This document shows, one piece after another, positions 35,359 through 44,213 of a stretch of 64,000 nt of DNA (position 1 is its first letter; each line of letters begins with the position of its first letter). Source of the DNA: Vibrio gigantis (GTDB lineage: Bacteria; Pseudomonadota; Gammaproteobacteria; Enterobacterales; Vibrionaceae); NCBI RefSeq assembly GCF_024347515.1, contig NZ_AP025493.1, positions 620,001 to 684,000 of the forward strand, written 5' to 3'. A model generated the notes under the pieces. It worked only from the letters and a program-made list of their open reading frames with translations, searched no databases and was not told the DNA's origin. The position numbers and the translations under genes are program-made.

Positions 35359-36918
35359 TTATTCGTACGTTGGCGACATCTCTAAGCTTGCCACGCGCGG
35401 TTTACGCTCTAAGATGCCCGTATTTTTCGCCGCTTCAGCTCCTAAGAAGGTTGTGTTGGTACGCGAACCTTCCTCGTCGTATTTAGCGATATCAGACAGC
35501 TTAATCATGTAGCCTGTCACACGAACTAAGTCGTTTGATGCAACGTTAGCGGTAAACTCACGGTAACCCGCTTGAATCGCGCCTTTACACAGGTTGAACA
35601 TCGCTTCAGGGTTTGACTTCACAGTTTCGTCAATGGTCAAAATATCACTGATACCTGAAGTATAGAATTTATGATGACCCGCAGTCGCGCGAACATAAGA
35701 GACAGGATCTGGTTCCGTACCATAAGGGATACGCACACCTGGAGTGACACCTTCATCTAGGCTGATACCACCTTGAGCATGCAATAGAGCTTTGCCCTCT
35801 AGACCATATTTCACCTCAGATCTATCAACAATTTCAGCCAGTTTTTCTGAAATGTGATGTCCAAGTTGGTTGGCTTGTTCGTCATGACCATAACGCCCTG
35901 CTTTGCCCTCTTTTTCCATCAAGATGTTCACGGCTTCAGCCATACCGTAGATGCCGAACATTGGTGCGAAGCGATCTTCCTCGATCAAACCTTCTTTGGT
36001 TAAGAAGCCTTCGAAGAAGTTAGATTCTTCATGTAAGAAGCGGCTACGAGCATTCATCAGTTCAACCATGATTGCACTGTAGTGTGGTAGTACTTGCTGT
36101 AGGAAATCGACACTGTCCTCAGACTTCAACGCCACTTGTTTTAGGTTCATACGTACTAACGTATTTGAGCCACCAGCCAGAGGCAGAGAGTTGTAACAGC
36201 TCACGATGCCAAAGCGCTTATCACCGTATGCCGCAGCGTGTGCTGGATAGTTAGCAATGTGTGGCTTACTGCATTCACAAATATTACTTGCAGCATGACG
36301 CAGCAAATCGTCAGGTGTTACTGCTGGGTCGTACATAAAAGTAAGGTTTGGCGCAATCTGCTTGAGTTCAGCATCAACTCGCAAAATAGTACGGCAGATA
36401 ACGTTGTCTGTTGGCCCGATATTCACATGCATGAACGCATCTGGCAGTGTGCGGTCTAGCATGATCCAGAATAGTTTAAGCTTTTGATAAACCTGCTCTT
36501 CTGTTAAGTCGCCAACAAAAGGCATCAACACATCATCCAACTGACCTAAGTAAACCGGAATAGATGTTACCGAAGGGACGTGATGGTACAGGATAGTAAG
36601 CATGTTCAATGCTTCATCGAAATTAGTTGCCGCGCTAAGCTCTAGATACTTTGAGCCTTGATGTAAGTATTTAGAATAATCAGGAAGCACATAGCGCGGC
36701 TTAAATGGAGCGTGACCTTCAAACATGTCACATAGCACGCCTTGTTGTAAGGCTTGTTCTACTTCGTGACTTACCGGCATGTACGGTAGGCTCGCTTCAG
36801 CTTCTAAGGCAAGATAGCTCGACTTCTGTTTTGGCGACAGGTTGGCATCTGAAATGATATTGCTAAAGCGCTGTTGTTGTTCTGAAAGTTGTGGAGAAGC
36901 AGATTGGTGGCTCATCAT
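35359..36918 (-). CDS. yjjI: YjjI-family glycyl-radical enzyme
   Basis: The 519-residue protein matches E. coli YjjI (about 516) in length and layout. The glycyl-radical loop is RVTGY (about residue 477), fitting the RVxG[FYW] signature, and the putative thiyl cysteine lies in GIVSCYNSLPLAGG (about residue 238). The substrate of this small glycyl-radical family is not established by the sequence. It forms an operon with the activase yjjW. A doubled palindrome (36965-37012) just upstream of its start is a likely operator pair. Confidence 0.92.
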   Translation of the reverse strand: MMSHQSASPQLSEQQQRFSNIISDANLSPKQKSSYLALEAEASLPYMPVSHEVEQALQQGVLCDMFEGHAPFKPRYVLPDYSKYLHQGSKYLELSAATNFDEALNMLTILYHHVPSVTSIPVYLGQLDDVLMPFVGDLTEEQVYQKLKLFWIMLDRTLPDAFMHVNIGPTDNVICRTILRVDAELKQIAPNLTFMYDPAVTPDDLLRHAASNICECSKPHIANYPAHAAAYGDKRFGIVSCYNSLPLAGGSNTLVRMNLKQVALKSEDSVDFLQQVLPHYSAIMVELMNARSRFLHEESNFFEGFLTKEGLIEEDRFAPMFGIYGMAEAVNILMEKEGKAGRYGHDEQANQLGHHISEKLAEIVDRSEVKYGLEGKALLHAQGGISLDEGVTPGVRIPYGTEPDPVSYVRATAGHHKFYTSGISDILTIDETVKSNPEAMFNLCKGAIQAGYREFTANVASNDLVRVTGYMIKLSDIAKYDEEGSRTNTTFLGAEAAKNTGILERKPRVASLEMSPTYE

Positions 36919-36964
36919 TAAACCCTTAGTATTGTTATGGGCTTATTCTATATCTGACGATTTA

Positions 36965-37012
36965 ATTTCCACTAATGAAATGTATGCAAGACTATATTTC
37001 CAAAATGGAAAT
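36965..37012. promoter_or_regulatory. paired palindromes upstream of yjjI
   Basis: ATTTCCACTAATGAAAT (36965-36981) and ATTTCCAAAATGGAAAT (36996-37012) are two 17-bp copies of one palindrome, the second perfect in its six-base arms. Their centres are 31 bases apart, close to three helical turns, as for cooperative binding by one regulator. They lie 47-94 bases before the yjjI start codon. The regulator is unknown. Confidence 0.65.
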
Positions 37013-37142
37013 GATCGATTTATTAATTAGCCGTGGTTAGATTTACTATAGGCGAGGTAGGAAGTAGAGAAACCAAGTTAATAGTGAAGAGATGAGACAG
37101 CGCTAACTCATTCTGTTTAAAACAATAGCGTCTAAAAAGAGA

Positions 37143-37182
37143 AAACCCACATAACTGACCTTAAAGTCGTTAATGTGGGTTT
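37143..37182 (-). terminator. terminator of the methyltransferase gene
   Basis: AAACCCACATAAC-GAC pairs with GTC-GTTAATGTGGGTTT, and on the minus strand the stem ends in TTTTCTCTTTTT. Confidence 0.75.
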
Positions 37183-37248
37183 AGTATTTAAAATGATCAT
37201 TATGAATGCTAGTTCAAAGCATACACACGATTACATATGAGGAAGCGC

Positions 37249-37830
37249 TTATTTACGTCCAACACCCATCAATACCTTTAACTCTCCTTGTGGAGTGTCA
37301 ATCGAGAACGGTGTGGAGACTTCAACTACTGCAAAACCCGCTGCACTCAATACATTCTCTGAGCGCTGTTGGCTAACACCGTAGTCTTCACTGTCACTTT
37401 CCAAGTGCCAGTCCCAGTGTACAAACGTGCCGTCGTTTTCAAGCAGCGTGTAAATCAGACTGACTGTGTCTTGCAGGTTCGGGATAAAACCACACACCGA
37501 AGAAGCGACCACTACATCGAACTGGTTTCTGAATGCTGGATGCTGCGCTGCAAGTCCGCGCGATAAAATATCAACAACCGGTTCTACGTTGGGTAACTCT
37601 TTCTTATCTAACTCTTCAATCATCCCTTCAGAGATATCAAGTGCGATGATCTCTTTTGCTAAAGGAGATATTTTCTGGCTGAGTAGTCCTGTACCACAAC
37701 CAAAATCAAGGACACGGGTTCCGTTTAAATCAACGAGCTGTGTTAACTGGTCAAATACGGACTGTGCGAATACTGCGGTCGCGGGATCTTTATCCCAATC
37801 AACGGCGTACTCGTCCCATTGTTTCGCCAT
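37249..37830 (-). CDS. class I SAM-dependent methyltransferase
   Basis: The 193-residue product carries the SAM-binding motif I VLDFGCGTGLLSQKI (about 45-58) and the acidic strand end ALDISEGMIEEL (motif II). It belongs to the small methyltransferase_11/25 type; the substrate cannot be told. GGAGG lies five bases ahead of the chosen ATG (MAKQWDEYA), so the longer frame starting at 37893 is rejected. It is divergent from a LysR gene 161 bases away, a common regulator-target arrangement. Confidence 0.85.
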   Translation of the reverse strand: MAKQWDEYAVDWDKDPATAVFAQSVFDQLTQLVDLNGTRVLDFGCGTGLLSQKISPLAKEIIALDISEGMIEELDKKELPNVEPVVDILSRGLAAQHPAFRNQFDVVVASSVCGFIPNLQDTVSLIYTLLENDGTFVHWDWHLESDSEDYGVSQQRSENVLSAAGFAVVEVSTPFSIDTPQGELKVLMGVGRK

Positions 37831-37991
37831 CATGGCCTCCATCTTTACTTCTTGTAGGTTCGGAACTTCCACAGAGTAAACCAAATTAGTCAATTCGTCA
37901 TAGAGTTATCATGCAAAGATGGACTATTTCTAAGATAGTCAGCACAATATTCAGATAATATGCATCGTCCCCCGCTCTATATGGAAATGAA

Positions 37992-38870
37992 ATGAACCTT
38001 TCTCAAGTCCAAGCCTTTTGTTCCGTTGCTGATTTAGGATCAGTCTCTGAAGCTGCACGCCAGTTAGAATGCAATCGAACCAAACTCAGCATGTCGATTA
38101 AAGCCTTGGAAAAAGAGTTAGATGTCGAGCTGTTCGTACGCAGTGGAAACCACGTTGAGCTATCAGAAGCCGGTAAAGCTATTTATAAAGACTGCGAAGG
38201 CATGTTGGTGACGGCAGCACGTATTAAACAAACCTGCTTACATGTTTCGGGCGAATTCAACGCCGAGATATGGATTGCACGCGACGACTCATTACCCGAT
38301 GAGATGTGGCAGGATTTATCGCACGCTCTCAATAACAAGTATCCTTCTACCTCATTTAACTTCGTTCTCGCATCAAGTGGCGATTTAGCGAACCTAGTTG
38401 AAACTCAGCAAGTTGATTTCGCTTTTGGTGTCGATTACGAACGTGTCGATGACCCGCGCATTATTTACAATCCGCTTGGTAAGATTCGAATGATGTCGGT
38501 GTGTAAAAAAGGACACGATTTGAGTGCGATGCGACGTGTCTCAGATGAGGTGTTAAGAAATTCTATGCAAGCGACCATGGTTTATCTCAATGAAAAGGAT
38601 AATCCTGAGCTTGAGCCCTTCTCGCGCCGCTACATTGGTTTCTCTAGCTTTGACTTTATGTTAGATACGATTTTGCGTGAAGAAGCATGGGGCGTAATGC
38701 CAGAGCCATTGATTCGTCATTTGCTGCGTGAGCAAGAATTAGCGGTGATCAAACACACGTACGGCCTAACTCAAGAAGATTACTGCATGTTTACCGCGGC
38801 TGGGATGGCAGAACACCCAGGCATGAACTGGCTCGCGGACCAGCTGAGTGATTACTTGTTTGATTTCTAA
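37992..38870 (+). CDS. LysR-family regulator divergent from a methyltransferase
   Basis: The 292-residue protein has an N-terminal LysR helix-turn-helix (LSQVQAFCSVADLGSVSEAA and RTKLSMSIKALEKELDVELF) and a substrate-binding domain. Because it is divergent from the methyltransferase gene, that gene is its most likely target. The effector is unknown. Confidence 0.9.
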   Translation: MNLSQVQAFCSVADLGSVSEAARQLECNRTKLSMSIKALEKELDVELFVRSGNHVELSEAGKAIYKDCEGMLVTAARIKQTCLHVSGEFNAEIWIARDDSLPDEMWQDLSHALNNKYPSTSFNFVLASSGDLANLVETQQVDFAFGVDYERVDDPRIIYNPLGKIRMMSVCKKGHDLSAMRRVSDEVLRNSMQATMVYLNEKDNPELEPFSRRYIGFSSFDFMLDTILREEAWGVMPEPLIRHLLREQELAVIKHTYGLTQEDYCMFTAAGMAEHPGMNWLADQLSDYLFDF

Positions 38871-38880
38871 TTGGCACTGG

Positions 38881-39231
38881 TTAGAAGACCATCACGTGAT
38901 CCACTAGATAATGTCCGCCTTCTTCAACTAACACCATTTCAGCAACGAATTCGCCTTTGGCAATGGTGTACGCTTGCTTCCATATAAAAGCAACGGAATC
39001 AGAACGCTTAAACACCGCAACAGGTTCACGCTCTGCAAAAAAGCCGTTGCTGTGTTGATAATGATGACACACCTTTTCTAAATACTCAGGCGTCACTATG
39101 TCCTTCATTCGTTGAGTAAAGTCGCGACAATGTTGGGCATGATCAACATTAGTTGAGCCCTCCATCAAATTGTCCATGATTGGGGTAGCAATCGCCCATA
39201 ACTCACTGTCACTAAGATTATCAAACTTCAT
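38881..39231 (-). CDS. hypothetical protein, possibly NTF2-like
   Basis: The product is 116 residues from an ATG with AAGGA nine bases upstream (a longer frame starts at 39255). It is soluble: a helical first half (LSDSELWAIATPIMDNLMEG) and a beta-rich second half (EPVAVFKRSDSVAFIWKQAY, EMVLVEEGGHYLVDHVMVF). That order suggests an alpha+beta cone like NTF2/SnoaL proteins, but no signature is certain. It is convergent with the LysR gene, ten bases away. Confidence 0.65.
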   Translation of the reverse strand: MKFDNLSDSELWAIATPIMDNLMEGSTNVDHAQHCRDFTQRMKDIVTPEYLEKVCHHYQHSNGFFAEREPVAVFKRSDSVAFIWKQAYTIAKGEFVAEMVLVEEGGHYLVDHVMVF

Positions 39232-39519
39232 ATTTATCCATTCCTTGCCCATCACAGTCGCAACAAAGCCTAGAAAATCAATAAGACCCTAGCGACCAAT
39301 ATGTTTTATTAATCATAAACGATCCTATTTCAGTTGCACATCATCCCCAAAAAACACTCAATGTCAACTTTACTGACACCAGGCCAACCCAATAACCAAT
39401 TGAATTAACTGAACTTATTCATATTAGTCAAATGAGACATATAAACATCATCAGATAAAGTTTGTAAAGTTAGCTCAATATTAGAACAATGAAGTTATCA
39501 AAAACATCTGGAAAATATT

Positions 39520-40416
39520 ATGTGTGACAGGAAAAGCCAAAACGAAAATCGAGTACTATTGTTCTCAGCCCTTTTAGCATCAGGCTTCGCAATTGGCGGA
39601 TTGGTGTTGGGTCTACTCGTTGGCTCTCTGGTCATAGTATTTGACGGTGTCTATTCTCTTATCAGTTTACTGTTAACTTTATTGTCACTAGCCGCCTCGA
39701 AATACATCAATCGCCCTTCGGACACTGAGTTTCCGTTTGGCCGAGCCATCATTGAACCGATTGTTATTGCGATTAAAGCCGTTGTGATTCTGCTCGTGGT
39801 TGGTTATTCACTTTACTCTGCGATTGGCGCACTGATGACGGGTGGTCGTGAAGTTGATGCTTCGATCGCAACTCTGTTTGGTATTTTCAACGTGTTGGGG
39901 TGTGGTTACGCTTGGTGGTACATCGCGAACAAGAGCAAACGTATTTCTTCAGGCCTGATTCAGGCTGAGTCTAAACAGTGGCAAATGGATACGCTATTGA
40001 GTGTCGCGGTAACAGCAGGTTTCGTGGCAGCTTGGTTAATTACTTTTTCTCCGCTTTCAGAATACGCTGTGTACGCAGATCCTATGATGATGTTGCTGAT
40101 GTCTTTCTACTTCATCAAAGTACCGTTTGATATGTTAAGAGAAGCAATGCGTGAGCTACTAATGATGTCAGCAAACAAAGAAATTTGTGACGCGGTAGAT
40201 AAGAACGTTGTCGCTGTAGACAAAGAAGCAGAACAAGATTTGGAGCTAATCGGTGTGACTAAGGTTGGCCCAGAGCTAAGAATTAACGTTGATATTCATA
40301 CCAACGACCAGCACGCAATTGCGGTTGATGATATTGAACGTACGCGCCGCAAACTAAAACGACGCTTATCTAAGATGCCATATGAGCTTCAACTGAACCT
40401 CAACATAGCGAGCTAA
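39520..40416 (+). CDS. cation diffusion facilitator family transporter
   Basis: The 298-residue protein has the CDF layout: six transmembrane helices (about 1-205) and a cytoplasmic C-terminal domain. The metal-site pattern in helix II appears as FDGVYSL; helix V shows MDTLLSV, where the usual HxxxD is replaced by MDxxxS. FGRAIIEP is the conserved loop. Family members export divalent metals by proton antiport, but the altered helix II/V residues make the ion uncertain. Its terminator lies inside the 3' end of the convergent yddG gene. Confidence 0.85.
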   Translation: MCDRKSQNENRVLLFSALLASGFAIGGLVLGLLVGSLVIVFDGVYSLISLLLTLLSLAASKYINRPSDTEFPFGRAIIEPIVIAIKAVVILLVVGYSLYSAIGALMTGGREVDASIATLFGIFNVLGCGYAWWYIANKSKRISSGLIQAESKQWQMDTLLSVAVTAGFVAAWLITFSPLSEYAVYADPMMMLLMSFYFIKVPFDMLREAMRELLMMSANKEICDAVDKNVVAVDKEAEQDLELIGVTKVGPELRINVDIHTNDQHAIAVDDIERTRRKLKRRLSKMPYELQLNLNIAS

Positions 40417-40452
40417 CTTCTCATCCTAGCAATCGGTAGATAAACGCAATTG

Positions 40453-41382
40453 CTATTGAGATTGAACGTCTTCAGAAGCCGACGCCTTAACCGTCGGCTT
40501 TTTTTCTCTTGTAACCCACCAGCAAGCCAGTGATCCAATCGTCACCATACATACCCCCTGCCAAAACGTAATAGTAAGAGTTAGCCCTAAAATCAGAGAA
40601 GAGAGCACGGTTGCAAAGATTGGAGTGAAGTACGACATGGTAGCAAGAAAGACCATATTGCCTCCCAATATCGCGGTATTCCAAAGCGCGTAGCCTGCGC
40701 CCATACACACGCCAGCCAGAGCCAAATCAATTGCAGCACTGCTCGTCATCACCATACCGGTTTCGTTGCTCAGTGCATATTTGATCCACAAGGTGATCGC
40801 TGTAGCGATAAAGAACAACACAATCGCATTCTGCCCTTTCGCAACTTTCTGAGTGTAATTACAGTAAATCGCCCAAATAATCGCGCCGAAGAACGCCATC
40901 GAATAGGTTTTAGGGTTAGTCGCGATATTTGCCGCAATCTGTTCAACTGAAAGGCCTTGGTCGCCACTGATGCTCCAAGCCACCCCAAAGAAAGCTAAAA
41001 AGATACTTGGATAAACCAGCCAATTTATCTTTTTATCGCTGAGTAATACCGCAAACAGTACTGTCAGCGCTGGCCAAAGGTAGTTGATAACCGCCATCTC
41101 TAAGGCCTGATGTCGGTTATTTGCCATGCCTAACGCCAAAGCCAGAAAGATTTCGTAGCAAACAAACAGCGCGCCACCAATCAACAAATAAGACTTTGAG
41201 AAGCGTTTCAGCTTAGGTAACCCCATCACGCAAACCAAAAACAGTGAACTCACTGTATAAAGGCTGGCTGCGCCGCCAATTGGGCCTAATTGCTCTGACA
41301 CACTACGAGACAACGCAATTAAGCAGCTCCAAAGTAAAATGGCAGCAATGCCGTAGCAGCTATGGCGATGAGATTTCAGCAC
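40453..41382 (-). CDS. yddG: aromatic amino acid exporter YddG (DMT/EamA family)
   Basis: This 309-residue membrane protein with about ten helices matches E. coli YddG closely at the start: AILLWSCLIALSRSVSEQLG then PIGGAASLY, and ALEMAVINYLWPALTVLFA later. YddG exports aromatic amino acids and related compounds in the inner membrane. The last dozen codons coincide with the terminator of the convergent CDF gene, which fixes much of the C-terminal sequence. Confidence 0.92.
   Translation of the reverse strand: MLKSHRHSCYGIAAILLWSCLIALSRSVSEQLGPIGGAASLYTVSSLFLVCVMGLPKLKRFSKSYLLIGGALFVCYEIFLALALGMANNRHQALEMAVINYLWPALTVLFAVLLSDKKINWLVYPSIFLAFFGVAWSISGDQGLSVEQIAANIATNPKTYSMAFFGAIIWAIYCNYTQKVAKGQNAIVLFFIATAITLWIKYALSNETGMVMTSSAAIDLALAGVCMGAGYALWNTAILGGNMVFLATMSYFTPIFATVLSSLILGLTLTITFWQGVCMVTIGSLACWWVTREKKPTVKASASEDVQSQ
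40476..40505 (+). terminator. terminator of the CDF gene inside yddG
   Basis: AAGCCGACG and CGTCGGCTT form a nine-pair stem around CCTTAAC, followed by five T residues. The whole hairpin lies within the yddG coding sequence on the opposite strand. Confidence 0.85.
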
Positions 41383-41481
41383 GCTTATTCCTTCTATTTG
41401 TTATAAGTGGTTATCGTGGCAGCTTAAAGCACAAATACGCCTGAGTACCACTATCGAAAAGTGAAACCTGTAGAAATTAAG

Positions 41482-41509
41482 TAGCCGAGCACAGAATTGT
41501 ACTCGGCTA
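41482..41509 (-). terminator. hairpin after yjjG
   Basis: TAGCCGAG and CTCGGCTA pair around a 12-base loop, lying between yjjG and the divergent yddG start region. The T run is poor, so efficiency is doubtful. Confidence 0.55.
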
Positions 41510-41513
41510 TTAG

Positions 41514-41551
41514 TGATCAACGAATAAAGTAATGATCAACGAATAAAGCTA
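41514..41551. repeat. 19-bp tandem duplication after yjjG
   Basis: TGATCAACGAATAAAGTAA (41514-41532) and TGATCAACGAATAAAGCTA (41533-41551) match at 17 of 19 positions. They sit 15 bases beyond the yjjG stop codon. Confidence 0.85.
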
Positions 41552-41565
41552 AAGGCGATGAGCCG

Positions 41566-42240
41566 TTACGCTAGCAGAAGCGCTTGCAGCTCAGCCAGAG
41601 ACTTCACTTGATAATGAGGGTTAATACCTTCTGGCGTCGCCTTCTCTTGGCTGTTTAACCAACAGGTTTCGATACCGAAGTCTAGGCCACCCAAAATATC
41701 AGAATGTGGGTTATCACCCACCATTAAAATGCGCTGCTTTGCTGGTAAGCCAACCAACTTGTGTGCATGTTCAAAGATCTCTGCATCTGGTTTAGCAACA
41801 CCGACTTCTTCAGAAATGATCACATGTTCGAAGTAATCGGTCATGCCAGTGCGCTCTAAACGGATCGATTGCAGCTCAGTGAAGCCATTGGTAATAATGC
41901 CCATGTTCACTTTACCTTGTAACGATTCCATTAGCTCTTTTGCACCAGGTAGCAAAGAACAGATGTCCGCCATTGCTGTTAGAAATGCGCTGTTTAATTC
42001 TGCAGTTGTTGTTTCTAACTTTTCAGCCCAGCTTTCGAAGCGTGTGTGCTTCAGTTGATCAGCCGTAATTCGGCCATCTTGATAATCTACCCATAGTGGT
42101 AAGTTAACTTCTTGATAAACGGAATAATCCTGCTCGCTAAAATCCACACCAAAACGTGAGAACATTAGCTTCATTCCTTGAAAAGCGTCAAAGTGGAACA
42201 AGGTTTCATCCGCATCAAAGAATATCCAATCGTACTTCAT
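41566..42240 (-). CDS. yjjG: pyrimidine 5'-nucleotidase YjjG (HAD)
   Basis: The 224-residue length fits E. coli YjjG (225). HAD motifs: FFDADETLFHFDA (motif I, nucleophile Asp near residue 7), GIITNGFTELQ (motif II), and GVAKPDAEIFEHA with MVGDNPHSDILGG (motifs III and IV). The enzyme removes phosphate from pyrimidine nucleoside monophosphates, including non-canonical ones (housecleaning). The start at MKYDWIFFD follows TAGGACAG and gives the family length, so the longer frame is rejected. Confidence 0.92.
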   Translation of the reverse strand: MKYDWIFFDADETLFHFDAFQGMKLMFSRFGVDFSEQDYSVYQEVNLPLWVDYQDGRITADQLKHTRFESWAEKLETTTAELNSAFLTAMADICSLLPGAKELMESLQGKVNMGIITNGFTELQSIRLERTGMTDYFEHVIISEEVGVAKPDAEIFEHAHKLVGLPAKQRILMVGDNPHSDILGGLDFGIETCWLNSQEKATPEGINPHYQVKSLAELQALLLA

Positions 42241-42454
42241 TATCTGTCCTATTATTCGCGCTATCGAGCCGTATTTATATTTGGTCTTTCCTAACCTCAA
42301 CGGTTAAGTGTGCATTCTACTACCATTTTTGTGAGCCTGAATATAGTTCTAAGAATTTATAGAAAACAAGCAACAAGTCATGATGTATCGCAAATTTTGC
42401 CACATATTAAACCAATACCATAAAGGAAATATACGAACTGTACCGGGAGGTACT

Positions 42455-42631
42455 ATGAAGCACTTCTTACCGTCATCCGTCATGCTCACCCCATTCTTGG
42501 TCAAATACTACGATGAAGAGCCACAAGAGGCGTCAGATTCGCCTGAGCAACCAGAAACTCAGGTCGAGTGCAGTACTGATTCTGTTCAAGAGCTAACAAA
42601 TGAAGAACGAGAGCCAGAATTAGCTGAATAA
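42455..42631 (+). CDS. small acidic hypothetical protein
   Basis: The 58-residue product starts MKHFLPSSVMLTPFLVKYYD and continues as a Glu/Gln/Pro-rich acidic tail. GGGAGG six bases before the ATG is a strong ribosome-binding site and decides this start over an in-frame ATG at 42380. The hydrophobic opening is too short for a sure membrane segment. No family is recognised. Confidence 0.6.
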   Translation: MKHFLPSSVMLTPFLVKYYDEEPQEASDSPEQPETQVECSTDSVQELTNEEREPELAE

Positions 42632-42640
42632 CCTTTATTT

Positions 42641-42673
42641 TTCATGGTTATAGAGCAGCATACTGGCCATGAA
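42641..42673. terminator. possible terminator hairpin after the small acidic gene
   Basis: TTCATGG (42641-42647) and CCATGAA (42667-42673) are perfect inverse arms around a long 19-base loop. There is no following T run, so this is weak. Confidence 0.3.
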
Positions 42674-42869
42674 TCTATCAATTATTCACTATCCATAAGT
42701 GACAATAAACATATCAGAAAACCATAAAAACGATTGCTATATGAGCCCTATCACAACGAGTAGTCATAAAGTGGTAGTTCGGAATCAAAGTTGTTCCAGA
42801 TCAATGGTCGACCACTTGAATGCCGCCAACATGTAGGAAATTAAAAATCATAATTAACGGAGTTTTCCA

Positions 42870-44018
42870 ATGTCTACTGCATTTTACATCCCTACAATTA
42901 ACTTCATGGGTACTGGCTGCTTAAAGGATGCTGCTGATAGCATTCAATCTCAAGGCTTTAAAAAAGGTCTTATCGTAACCGATAAAATCCTCAACCAAAT
43001 CGGCGTGGTTAAGCAGGTACAAGATCTTCTTAGCCAGCGCGGTGTAGACGCAGTTGTATTCGACGGTACTCAACCAAATCCAACCATCACTAACGTCAAC
43101 GACGGCCTTGAATTGCTGACTGACAACGATTGTGATTTTGTTGTTTCTCTAGGTGGTGGTTCTCCACACGACTGTGCAAAAGGTATTGCACTTGTGGCTT
43201 CTAACGGTGGCAAGATTGCCGATTACGAAGGTGTCGATCAATCTGAAAAACCAATGATGCCTCTTATCGCTATCAACACAACTGCGGGCACTGCTTCAGA
43301 AATGACACGTTTCTGTATCATCACTGATGAAGAGCGTCACATTAAGATGGCTATCGTTGATAAGCACACAACACCGCTTATCTCGGTAAACGATCCTGAG
43401 CTAATGCTTGCTAAGCCTGCATCATTGACTGCTGCAACGGGTATGGACGCGCTAACGCACGCAATCGAAGCTTACGTTTCTATCGCAGCGACACCAATTA
43501 CAGACGCAGTCGCGATTAAAGCCATTGAACTTGTGCAAGCACACCTAAGAACAGCAGTAGCACACGGCGAAGACATTGAAGCTCGTGAGCAAATGGCTTA
43601 CGCACAGTTCATGGCGGGTATGGCGTTCAACAACGCGTCACTGGGCTATGTTCATGCTATGGCACACCAACTAGGTGGCTTCTACGACCTTCCGCACGGC
43701 GTATGTAACGCTATCTTGCTACCACACGTTCAACGCTACAACGCGCAGGTTTGTCCTGAGCGTCTACGTGATGTTGCGAAAGCAATGGGCGTGAATGTTG
43801 AAGGTATGACACCAGAACAAGGTGCAGAAGCAGCAATCGAAGCGATTGTTCAACTAGCAAATGACGTGAATATCCCAACAGGTATTGCGCAACTTGGTGC
43901 GAAACTAGAAGACATTCCTACACTGTCTGACAACGCACTGAAAGACGCATGTGGCTTTACTAACCCTAAGCAAGCGACTCACGAAGAAATCTCTGCGATT
44001 TTCGAAGCGGCAATGTAA
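42870..44018 (+). CDS. yiaY: iron-containing alcohol dehydrogenase (YiaY type)
   Basis: The 382-residue group III alcohol dehydrogenase is highly similar to E. coli YiaY. NAD-binding GGGSPHDCAKG (about residue 96), INTTAGTASEMTRFCIITDE, and the iron ligands Asp in GMDALTHAIEAY plus His in HAMAHQLGGFYDLPHG are all present. It oxidises alcohols or reduces aldehydes in the cytoplasm with NAD(H). A 240-base regulatory gap precedes it; AACGGAG lies before the ATG. Codon use is biased, suggesting good expression. Confidence 0.93.
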   Translation: MSTAFYIPTINFMGTGCLKDAADSIQSQGFKKGLIVTDKILNQIGVVKQVQDLLSQRGVDAVVFDGTQPNPTITNVNDGLELLTDNDCDFVVSLGGGSPHDCAKGIALVASNGGKIADYEGVDQSEKPMMPLIAINTTAGTASEMTRFCIITDEERHIKMAIVDKHTTPLISVNDPELMLAKPASLTAATGMDALTHAIEAYVSIAATPITDAVAIKAIELVQAHLRTAVAHGEDIEAREQMAYAQFMAGMAFNNASLGYVHAMAHQLGGFYDLPHGVCNAILLPHVQRYNAQVCPERLRDVAKAMGVNVEGMTPEQGAEAAIEAIVQLANDVNIPTGIAQLGAKLEDIPTLSDNALKDACGFTNPKQATHEEISAIFEAAM

Positions 44019-44051
44019 TCTACCGTTAAGTCACTTATAAGCTAACCAACA

Positions 44052-44082
44052 AACGGGCTCATCTTTAGAGCCCGTTTTCTTT
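44052..44082 (+). terminator. terminator of the alcohol dehydrogenase
   Basis: AACGGGCTC and GAGCCCGTT form a nine-pair stem around ATCTTTA, followed by TTCTTT. Confidence 0.88.
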
Positions 44083-44213
44083 ACCTGCCATATACTATTC
44101 AAACCTCTGTTTTGAATAATCACTGTTCCAGTTAAACGTCATTAAAAGTCGCATTGTTGTAACTGCTTGGTTATAGTTAAACTATTGATATATAGAATAA
44201 CAAACAGGTTCCA

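Noticed and set aside
42380..42454. Longer N-terminus for the small acidic protein
   Set aside because: The strong GGGAGG site directly precedes the ATG at 42455, and the upstream codons look non-coding.
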